Assembly: GCA_013997645.1 (NCBI GenBank)
Contig: PNKB01000041.1
Coordinates: 1 to 32,610, forward strand
Source: Cyanobacteria bacterium PR.3.49
GTDB lineage: Bacteria > Cyanobacteriota > Vampirovibrionia > Obscuribacterales > Obscuribacteraceae
Length of the DNA stretch: 32,610 nucleotides
Reading direction: 5' to 3'
A program made the position numbers and the translations under genes. The notes beneath the pieces were generated by a model. It ran no database searches. It was not told where the DNA came from and worked only from the letters and a program-made list of their open reading frames with translations. Positions within the stretch are counted from its first letter, which is position 1. Every line of letters starts with the position of its first letter. This document shows, piece after piece, positions 15,207 to 20,961 of the stretch.

Positions 15207-16202
15207 TCAAGTATCGGACTCGTGCATGCGTTTCCAGACAGGCGCCAGTCCTTTGTCTCCCTTGGCAATCCGCTCGATGGCCGCTTGCGCCTCCAGACGC
15301 ACTTCGGTTTCTTTGTCCTGCAAAACCGCCTCCAGAAAAGGCAGAGCCTCGGACGAACCAACTTCAGTTAAAAAACGGCAAGCTCGCCAACGAACCAATT
15401 TGTTCTCGTCGGCAAGTGCCTTGCACACGAAAGGCTCGGCGCTAGCATCGCCGATGTCGCTCAAGGCATCACCGGCGGTGCGCCTGACTGCCACAGTGGC
15501 ATCACTCAAAAGCACCCGACAGAGAGCAGGAACAGCAGTTATGCTGCCGCTGAGGCCCAACCCCGCTGCGGCAAAACGGCGCACTTTTGTCGTTCCTGTC
15601 GAAAGCTCGCAAAGGTATTGAAGCGTTTGAGCGTCGGTTGTGCTTTCAATTTCATCGGCTACTTGCGCGGCGATTTCGTCCAGCTCTCCGTAGCGCAATC
15701 CATAATCGGCCCAGTATCGGTCTTTCAAAAAATCAGCACCGGTTTTATCCTGAACTGCCTGTGCAGCCTGCAAGAACCGCTCAGAGAGTGCCACACGCTT
15801 CTCTGCACCCGAACCCAAAACCTTCACTTGAATGGGGATGCCTTTAAAAGTTTGCACCACCACCGATACCGGCCCGGAATTTCCTGCAGCCTGACTTTCG
15901 CCATCGAGAGCAGCTTGCGCCGAAACTGGTGTTTGAGGCGTCCCCTCAGTCTCTTTTCCGCATACACGTCTGGCCGCATCAAGAATCAAATTCCAGTCGA
16001 CAGTAGGGGCGCGATTGAGGGTGATGAAATCCTGACAGACAAAAACGCTTTTGACGCCTTCGATTTGCAGCAATGCACGCACAAAGTCGCTGCCTGTATC
16101 GGCGTTTTCCTCAGTGTATGTGATTGCCTTTCCCAACGATTCATGGAAGTTGAGCTTCATGCTGTTGGGATTGGGCGTGGTTTCTACGGACTTAAGGCGC
16201 AC
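15207..16202 (-). CDS. CvfC-like protein: NifU_N, virulence-factor domain and HEAT repeats
   Basis: The 331-residue protein starts at GTG (16202), the only start that keeps the family's N-terminus TTPNPNSMKL complete. Residues 1-85 match the NifU/Nfu N-terminal domain. Residues about 110-190 (VVVQTFKGIPIQVKVLGSG and DRYWADYGLRYG) match the 'virulence factor' domain of Staphylococcus CvfC. Residues about 200-325 are HEAT repeats (VPALCRVLLSDATVAVRRTA and LPFLEAVLQDKETEVRLEAQ). This three-part order is that of the CvfC/YpgR family, known mainly from Firmicutes. The NifU C-terminal cysteine motif is absent, so it is not a standard Fe-S scaffold. No strong Shine-Dalgarno is seen. The gene is followed on the same strand by tonB-like after about 200 bases. 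Confidence 0.88.
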   Translation of the reverse strand: MRLKSVETTPNPNSMKLNFHESLGKAITYTEENADTGSDFVRALLQIEGVKSVFVCQDFITLNRAPTVDWNLILDAARRVCGKETEGTPQTPVSAQAALDGESQAAGNSGPVSVVVQTFKGIPIQVKVLGSGAEKRVALSERFLQAAQAVQDKTGADFLKDRYWADYGLRYGELDEIAAQVADEIESTTDAQTLQYLCELSTGTTKVRRFAAAGLGLSGSITAVPALCRVLLSDATVAVRRTAGDALSDIGDASAEPFVCKALADENKLVRWRACRFLTEVGSSEALPFLEAVLQDKETEVRLEAQAAIERIAKGDKGLAPVWKRMHESDT

Positions 16203-16237
16203 AATTATCGTAAGAACATTCTAGGATCAGCCCCAGA

Positions 16238-16468
16238 TCAATCAATGTATTCCGACCAGTACTCTGTGCGTTCGCGCCAGTCGCAATCGCCGTTCCCACA
16301 GGTTAAGGTCACTCGGGAAGAGCGCGAGTCTACTTCAACGACATTGAAGCCGTCGCGCACAGCATCAATAGTTTCCGAATACTTTTCGTATTTTTGAACG
16401 GGGCTCTTACACTTCGGACAGCGCATCTTCGAATTTGCGATCGCATCCTTGATTAGTTGCTCGGACAT
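16238..16468 (-). CDS. Small zinc-ribbon protein
   Basis: The 76-residue protein has two cysteine pairs, CPKC at 17-20 and C-x4-C at about 57-62 (TCGNGDCDW), in the typical spacing of a zinc ribbon. Between them lies a beta-rich stretch (NVVEVDSRSSRVTL). GAGG stands 8 bases before the ATG at 16468. No specific family was recognised. The region resembles single-ribbon adaptor or nucleic-acid-binding proteins. It is 35 bases upstream of the CvfC-like gene on the same strand, so the two may be cotranscribed. Confidence 0.8.
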   Translation of the reverse strand: MSEQLIKDAIANSKMRCPKCKSPVQKYEKYSETIDAVRDGFNVVEVDSRSSRVTLTCGNGDCDWRERTEYWSEYID

Positions 16469-16559
16469 AACATCCTCATTTCCTGGTCCTTTTTTACGCC
16501 AATGATTCTAGACCACCTGCCTGAACATAGCAAAGTCGCAAACCTACTTGAGGATACAC

Positions 16560-16583
16560 AAAAGGGAAGACCTGAGTCTCCCC
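16560..16583 (-). terminator. Rho-independent terminator after the 62-aa gene
   Basis: On the minus strand GGGGAGAC-TCAG-GTCTTCCC forms an 8-bp stem (one G-U) with a 4-base loop, followed by TTTTG. It lies about 25 bases downstream of the stop at 16609. Confidence 0.65.
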
Positions 16584-16608
16584 GAATAAGATCTTTTTCT
16601 GCCGCCGA

Positions 16609-16797
16609 CTAAAATTCTTCCGAATCCTGCGCCCGATTAAAATTGGCCAGTGTATTGTCGATATCCGACGCTTCCTGGGAATGCCCGCGCTGTTTGTAGA
16701 CATTTGATAGAAATTCCAGCTCTTTAGCGCTGCGCTCGAGTGCTTCGTCTAGCTCTTCGAACGGACCTCCGGAAGGTTGGTATGCAGGTTCTGACAT
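16609..16797 (-). CDS. Small acidic helical protein, unknown
   Basis: The 62-residue ORF has a strong AGAGGAG ribosome site about 8 bases before its ATG and a terminator after its stop, which supports expression. The product is acidic and mostly helical: ELDEALERSAKELEFLSNVY and SQEASDIDNTLANFNRA look like a two-helix hairpin, possibly a single TPR-like unit. No family was recognised. It is divergent from the XRE regulator gene at 17033. Confidence 0.7.
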   Translation of the reverse strand: MSEPAYQPSGGPFEELDEALERSAKELEFLSNVYKQRGHSQEASDIDNTLANFNRAQDSEEF

Positions 16798-16955
16798 TTT
16801 TATTGGCTCCTCTCAATCACGACCGGCTTGATAGCCTTCGTCAGCAAAGACTGAAGGAAGCGGGCCCGGTTCCCGAAAAAAGCAGTTTTAATGTTGCCAA
16901 ATTTTGTGAAAACCCGGTATGGCAGTTGGGTTGGTCAGTTTTGGACAAAACTCGC

Positions 16956-16975
16956 AAGTATTCATATGGATACTT
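16956..16975. promoter_or_regulatory. 20-bp palindrome upstream of the XRE gene
   Basis: AAGTATTCATATGGATACTT matches its own reverse complement at 18 of 20 positions. It lies 57 bases before the XRE ATG, downstream of a possible -35 TTGGAC (16941-16946). Palindromes of this size are typical XRE-regulator operators, so autoregulation, or control of the divergent 62-aa gene, is inferred. Confidence 0.5.
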
Positions 16976-17032
16976 CAATTTTTTAGAAACCTTTGACACC
17001 TCCCTGCGTCTAGCCCCCGGAGGACAAGTAAC

Positions 17033-17299
17033 ATGGCAAACAAAAGACCGAACCACAATCATTTATATCGGTGCCTGGGCGAAGTGATCAATCAACGCCG
17101 CAAACGGCTGAAACTCACACAGGATGACCTTGCAGCCGAATCAGGAGTGAATCGCGCTTTCATCAGTAATATTGAACAGGGAAGACGAAATCCCAGTATT
17201 GGTGCCGTCGCAAGCATTGCGAAGGGTTTGAAAACCAAAGTGTCCAAAATGCTGGCGAAGTGCGAAGAATGCATGGTGGACCAGGAAAAGACCGCCTAG
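17033..17299 (+). CDS. XRE-family HTH regulator
   Basis: The 88-residue protein is a compact XRE/Cro-type DNA-binding domain at residues about 12-72: LGEVINQRRKRLKLTQDDLA, GVNRAFISNIEQGRRNPS and IGAVASIAKGL match the five-helix fold, with the recognition helix around NRAFISNIEQG. A short tail contains Cys77 and Cys80 (KCEECM). GGAGG precedes the ATG at 17033. The small size suggests a simple dimeric repressor. It lies 118 bases upstream of the second LRV gene, and the palindrome at 16956 is its best candidate site. Confidence 0.92.
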   Translation: MANKRPNHNHLYRCLGEVINQRRKRLKLTQDDLAAESGVNRAFISNIEQGRRNPSIGAVASIAKGLKTKVSKMLAKCEECMVDQEKTA

Positions 17300-17368
17300 G
17301 CATATTAAATATGACCGGATTCTAATTAGCCGGGAACTCCGAGACGCTCAGGGTTGTCTCCCAGCAAA

Positions 17369-17404
17369 CACGCGTCACCATTAGCTTTTCAGGTTTGACG
17401 CGTG
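17369..17404 (+). promoter_or_regulatory. 9-bp inverted repeat abutting the ribosome site of the second LRV gene
   Basis: CACGCGTCA (17369-17377) and TGACGCGTG (17396-17404) are perfect complements with an 18-base spacer. The right arm ends directly against AGGGAGG (17405-17411), the Shine-Dalgarno of the gene at 17418. It could be an mRNA hairpin that affects translation or a DNA operator. Confidence 0.55.
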
Positions 17405-17417
17405 AGGGAGGTATTTA

Positions 17418-18008
17418 ATGCTAAAAGACAAGTTTGCGAAACTCGATTCCAAATCGCCTAATCGCATCACGCCTGTGGACCTCGATTCAGCTGGGGCTCA
17501 AACAGAGCGCCTCAAGCAAATCGGAAGTTCAAAGGCGCAAGAAAAGCAAAGAAGCGCCCCCAATCTGACAGCTGCAATCCAACCGGAGCCTCGCCAGGCG
17601 ACAAAGCCGGCTATAAAGCAAGACATATTGCACACTGCACGCCTGGCCGGGCGCAACCGCGGCATTCAAAATGCACTTGTAAAAGTAGCTGAGACTGCCG
17701 ATGCACCATCGATTTTGGCAGATCTGGCCAATGAGTCGCGCAGCGAGATTCGCATGGCCGTTGCCGACAATGTGCACACTCCGTGTCATGTGAAAGCGGC
17801 ACTGGCGCAAGACAAAAACATAGATATTCGTTTTGCGCTCGCGGAAAATCACAGTACTCCCCTGGATGTTCTGCAGGGTTTGCAGGATGACAACAATCCA
17901 TACGTAGCTAATCGCGCCAAATTAACCTTGGAGCGGCTCAAGATGAAGCACTTGATCACTGGCGAATTCGCAAAGCCGGACATTCGCCAGTTGCGAAAAC
18001 AAGCATAG
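17418..18008 (+). CDS. LRV/HEAT-like repeat protein (second copy)
   Basis: The 196-residue protein has a polar, probably disordered N-terminal 60 residues and a helical repeat part at about 68-175. The repeats match those of the protein at 12487, for example AENHSTPLDVLQGLQDDNNP against AENHAVPHSVLKKLSGDDNP, both followed by PY-[VI]-A-x-RA-x-x-TLER. Conserved R-x-[AL]-[VL]-A-[DE]-N steps mark the LRV type. It has a strong GGGAGG site. The basic tail (KPDIRQLRKQA) differs from that of the first copy. The neighbours are an XRE regulator upstream and an SDR plus isomerase downstream. Confidence 0.87.
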   Translation: MLKDKFAKLDSKSPNRITPVDLDSAGAQTERLKQIGSSKAQEKQRSAPNLTAAIQPEPRQATKPAIKQDILHTARLAGRNRGIQNALVKVAETADAPSILADLANESRSEIRMAVADNVHTPCHVKAALAQDKNIDIRFALAENHSTPLDVLQGLQDDNNPYVANRAKLTLERLKMKHLITGEFAKPDIRQLRKQA

Positions 18009-18018
18009 GCACAGTAGT

Positions 18019-18058
18019 GGTAGGGCGGCGCCACGCATTAGCGGTAGGGCGGCGCCAC
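18019..18058 (+). repeat. Two direct copies of GGTAGGGCGGCGCCAC, 24-bp period
   Basis: The 16-base unit occurs at 18019-18034 and 18043-18058, separated by a short GCATTAGC spacer. It sits between the LRV stop codon and its terminator. It may be a fragment of a genome-wide intergenic repeat. Confidence 0.75.
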
Positions 18059-18076
18059 ACAAAAAGTGCCTCAGGA

Positions 18077-18104
18077 GGCGACGCTATGCGTCGTCTCTCT
18101 TTTT
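18077..18104 (+). terminator. Rho-independent terminator after the second LRV gene
   Basis: GGCGACGC-TAT-GCGTCGTC forms an 8-bp stem with one G-U pair, followed by TCTCTTTTT. It separates the LRV gene from the SDR/isomerase pair, which therefore needs its own promoter. Confidence 0.8.
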
Positions 18105-18123
18105 GCTCCTATATTGCAGTGAT

Positions 18124-18154
18124 TGGACAACGCCTTTTAACCTGCCGCTATAAT
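18124..18154 (+). promoter_or_regulatory. Predicted promoter of the SDR/isomerase operon
   Basis: A perfect -10 TATAAT lies at 18149-18154. The best -35 is TGGACA at 18124-18129 with a long 19-base spacer. The start of the SDR gene is at 18200. Confidence 0.5.
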
Positions 18155-18199
18155 TGTCGACTTCAGTCAGATTTCCTCTGATCAATTTGAGGTCTCGAC

Positions 18200-18949
18200 A
18201 TGTCTCAGTTGAAAAACAAGGTTGCGCTTGTCACCGGTGCGTCGTCCGGAATTGGTGAAGCGACAGCCATTGCATTGGCGCGCCAGGGCGCTCAGGTCAG
18301 CTTGATGGCCAGGCGAGAAGACAGGCTTTCGGCATTGTGCGACAAGATTGTCGCCGAAGGGCTGGAAAAGCCGATTTACTTTATATGCGATGTGCAAAAA
18401 TCACAAGATATAGAGAAGTCCGTCCAAGGAACTCTCGAAAAATTCGGTCGCGTCGACATTCTGATCAACAACGCCGGCGTCATGTATTTGGGTCCGGTCG
18501 AGGGCGCCGATATCGAAGACTGGAAGCGAATGTTCGATATCAACGTTCTCGGTTTGATGAATTGCACTCATGCAGTTTTGCCCCAGATGTTGAAAAACGG
18601 CGACGGTCACATCGTCAACATCTCATCAGTGTCGGGCAAAGTTGTTTCCGCCAGGAGTGCGGCATACAGCGCCACAAAATTTGCTGTGGGCGCTTTTTCC
18701 GATGGTCTGCGCCAGGAAGTGGCGAAGAAAGGATTGCGCGTCACGGTCATCCAACCAGGGGCGGTGGCAACCGAACTTACCGATCACATCACTGACAGTG
18801 CCACCCAAAAATCAGTAAAAGACTGGGTAGCCGGAATGAAAGCATTGACCAGCGAAGACATCGCCAACGCCATTGTTTATGCCGTCAGCCAGCCGAGCAC
18901 CGTCAATGTCAACGAAATAACCATCCGTCCAACAGATCAGGCGTTTTAA
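18200..18949 (+). CDS. NADP-type short-chain dehydrogenase (SDR)
   Basis: The 249-residue classical SDR has TGASSGIG at 12-19, NNAG at 90-93, catalytic Ser143, Tyr156 and Lys160 (YSATK). Arg38-Arg39 after the second beta strand favours NADP(H). The C-terminal pattern PGAVATELTDHI and the late VNEITIRPTDQ match the YdfG-like (3-hydroxy acid or serine dehydrogenase) branch of the family. The exact substrate is not readable. GAGG precedes the ATG. Its stop is one base before the next start, so it is cotranscribed with the dienoyl-CoA isomerase-like gene, suggesting a role in acyl-CoA or hydroxyacid metabolism. Confidence 0.93.
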   Translation: MSQLKNKVALVTGASSGIGEATAIALARQGAQVSLMARREDRLSALCDKIVAEGLEKPIYFICDVQKSQDIEKSVQGTLEKFGRVDILINNAGVMYLGPVEGADIEDWKRMFDINVLGLMNCTHAVLPQMLKNGDGHIVNISSVSGKVVSARSAAYSATKFAVGAFSDGLRQEVAKKGLRVTVIQPGAVATELTDHITDSATQKSVKDWVAGMKALTSEDIANAIVYAVSQPSTVNVNEITIRPTDQAF

Positions 18950-18950
18950 C

Positions 18951-19814
18951 ATGCAAACTTCAATCAAAGAACCGGGGAATACTCACGTGTATAAGTGCTT
19001 TTCTTTAGATACCAAAGATGGTATCGCGCATCTGGTTATGAATCGACCGGAGCAAATGAATTCGATGATCAAAGAATTCTGGAGCGAATTGCCGCAGGTG
19101 ATAAGTGAGATCGAAGCATCCGGAAAGACCCGCGTGATAGTGATCTCAGCTGAGGGAAAACATTTTAGCGCCGGCATGGACTTGAGTGTTTTTGAATCCG
19201 GCGACAATCTCAAAACGGAAACGCCGACCGACCGCGAAAAATTGAAGCAATTGATTCTCTGGTTGCAGTCAAGCTTAAATGCGCTCGCAAGCTGCCGAGT
19301 GCCGGTCATTGCAGCAATTCAAGGAGCCTGTATCGGCGGAGCTTTCGACATGGTCGCCGCTTGCGACTTGAGATACGCCACACAAGACGCCACGTTTAAA
19401 ATTCAAGAGATTAACCTGGCGATGATGGCCGATTTGGGCGGTTTGCAAAGGCTGCCTTACCTGCTCTCTGATGCTGTTGTGCGCGAATTAGCCTTCACTG
19501 GCGAAGCACTCACAGCGGAACGTGCCCTGGCGCTGGGTCTCATAAATGAAATTCTTCCCAATCACGAAGAGCTGGTAAAACGTGCGCTTCAGGTTGCGCA
19601 GCAAATTGCCTCACGCGCCCCTCTGGCGGTTTCTGCCTCCAAAGAGGCGATTAATTACGCGCGCGACCATCATATAAATGATGCGCTCCTGCATTGCGCC
19701 AATCTTCAGGCCTCAATCTTCTCAATTGCCGACCTGGCTGAGTGCATGAAGGCGAAAAAGGAGAAAAGAAGTCCAGTATTTGGCGATTTGCGCCCTTTGA
19801 AAAATTCTTTCTAG
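18951..19814 (+). CDS. Enoyl-CoA hydratase/isomerase, dienoyl-CoA isomerase (ECH1)-like
   Basis: The 287-residue crotonase-fold protein has the CoA-site HFSAGMDLSVF (71-81) and oxyanion-hole GACIGGAFDMVAACDLRYAT (125-144). The three acidic residues that define delta3,5-delta2,4-dienoyl-CoA isomerase (Asp176, Glu196 and Asp204 in rat ECH1) have counterparts at Asp133, Glu153 and Asp161, in the contexts GGAFDM, KIQEIN and MADLGGLQRLP. The enzyme would move double bonds in odd-position unsaturated acyl-CoAs during beta-oxidation. It overlaps closely with the SDR gene (1-base gap), so the two likely act together or are made in fixed ratio. A plain enoyl-CoA hydratase is less likely because the ECH1 acids are kept. 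Confidence 0.92.
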   Translation: MQTSIKEPGNTHVYKCFSLDTKDGIAHLVMNRPEQMNSMIKEFWSELPQVISEIEASGKTRVIVISAEGKHFSAGMDLSVFESGDNLKTETPTDREKLKQLILWLQSSLNALASCRVPVIAAIQGACIGGAFDMVAACDLRYATQDATFKIQEINLAMMADLGGLQRLPYLLSDAVVRELAFTGEALTAERALALGLINEILPNHEELVKRALQVAQQIASRAPLAVSASKEAINYARDHHINDALLHCANLQASIFSIADLAECMKAKKEKRSPVFGDLRPLKNSF

Positions 19815-19949
19815 AGAAATTCACACCGGTCAGCCTAATTGTTTTCGCCCCGCCGTTATCCCAAACGTCGGGTGGAAAACCCAAAAAATTTCTAGAAAAG
19901 GTGGGAACTTATCGGATCACTGAATGTCTAAGTACTCGTAAAGGATATA

Positions 19950-20064
19950 AAACTCGGGATTGTGCAAATTAGATAAATAGCCGCTGATGCGGGTGTAGTA
20001 AATCGAACCTAAGTCACATACCTATATGAGTTTCACAGGCAGGGCTAGCGCTCTGCCTGTTTTT
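19950..20064 (+). ncRNA. Candidate small RNA ending in an intrinsic terminator
   Basis: The 19815-20134 gap (320 bases) has no plausible protein gene. Within it, AAACTC (19950-19955) is complementary to GAGTTT (20028-20033), enclosing a small hairpin CCGC-TGAT-GCGG, and the next hairpin is a strong terminator. This suggests an independent structured transcript of about 110 bases. TATAAA at 19945-19950 could be a -10 but has no clear -35 and would exclude part of the closing stem. It may instead be the 3' untranslated end of the isomerase operon. Confidence 0.3.
20035..20064 (+). terminator. Rho-independent terminator
   Basis: ACAGGCAG (20035-20042) pairs with CTGCCTGT (20053-20060), followed by a run of five T. 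It lies about 220 bases after the isomerase stop and works only on the plus strand. Confidence 0.85.
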
Positions 20065-20134
20065 CTTCTGGGCAAACAAAAAATGGCGCTGATACCACCG
20101 CAAGTATCAAGAGAAATAGAGAAGCATTGAGGCC

Positions 20135-20446
20135 TTAAACGGTGAACATTTGCCGAGAGACAGTCCAGCTCGGTCCGAAAAACTTAGATCCATCTTGAAT
20201 CATAATAATATGCTTGTCGTTGGTCTTTTGAGAAACGACCAGTTTAACTTCGCAGTCCGGCACAGATGCCTTTATGCCCAGATTTACGGCTTCAGCCAGG
20301 GCGACGGCGCCTTCTTGATGCATGTCCAGGGCGGTTTCGCGAAACATGCGGGTAAACTGCTCAAAATGCCCGCTGGTCAATAATCTGACCAACTCGGAAG
20401 TGACATCGTCTGGAATCGTCGTGGATTCGGAAGAAGGTTCCTGCAT
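20135..20446 (-). CDS. Hypothetical 103-aa protein
   Basis: The start is the ATG at 20446 (MQEPSSES), because GAGG lies 7 bases before it; the ATG seven codons upstream has no ribosome site. The product is soluble, with an acidic Ser/Thr-rich N-terminus, a helical part (SELVRLLTSGHFEQFTRMFR and AVALAEAVNLGIKA) and a C-terminal beta hairpin-like part (CEVKLVVSQ, HIIMIQDGSKFFGPSW). No family was recognised. It is divergent from the small gene at 20697, with an 18-bp perfect palindrome in between. Confidence 0.7.
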   Translation of the reverse strand: MQEPSSESTTIPDDVTSELVRLLTSGHFEQFTRMFRETALDMHQEGAVALAEAVNLGIKASVPDCEVKLVVSQKTNDKHIIMIQDGSKFFGPSWTVSRQMFTV

Positions 20447-20554
20447 TAAATCCTCGGGCAGCCGCATGTGTTATGCATGCCACAAAACGCGGAAAACCAA
20501 TCATGGCTGGGGTAAACGCCAATAGCCATGCACCTTTTCACGGATTTATACACG

Positions 20555-20572
20555 TTTTCGTGTACACGAAAA
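20555..20572. promoter_or_regulatory. Perfect 18-bp palindrome between divergent genes
   Basis: TTTTCGTGTACACGAAAA is identical to its reverse complement. It lies 108 bases upstream of the gene at 20446 (-) and 124 bases upstream of the gene at 20697 (+). It is probably the binding site of a dimeric regulator controlling one or both. The regulator is unknown. Confidence 0.6.
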
Positions 20573-20696
20573 ATTCCCCGCACTTTTGCGAATTTACTTT
20601 GCCTGCGCTTCGTTGCATTATGTAGTCACCCCAGAAATTGCCGTCTTTTACGGCGCCCGAGCTTATAAAGCCCCCATCCCCCTTCGGAAGTCAAAA

Positions 20697-20888
20697 ATGA
20701 ATACAACAACCACCTCTAGCGGTTCGCTGGTATATCTTTCCACGCAGTTGCTCGAAGAATCGATGCATGATCATCCGGCCAGCCTGGCTCCCGATCATTG
20801 CCCTTCCTGCTGGACACGCAAAATGGCGTTGGAATTGATCGAATACATGCGCCAGGCAGCCCCGGTTGAAGAACTTCAAGCAGCATAA
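20697..20888 (+). CDS. Small 63-aa protein with CPSCW motif
   Basis: The ATG at 20697 follows GGAAG by 6 bases; the longer frame upstream (from 20586) has no start signal and runs through the regulatory region. The product has a Thr/Ser-rich start, DHCPSCWTRKMALELIEYMR near 33-52 and an acidic end. The single CxxC is not enough for a zinc site alone but could form one in a dimer or be redox-active. No family was recognised. Confidence 0.6.
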   Translation: MNTTTTSSGSLVYLSTQLLEESMHDHPASLAPDHCPSCWTRKMALELIEYMRQAAPVEELQAA

Positions 20889-20961
20889 GTTTCAATAGAA
20901 AAACGCGAAATCAGTCACCAGTCCGGGTTACCGCCTGGACTTGTGCTGTTATAGCCGAAAA

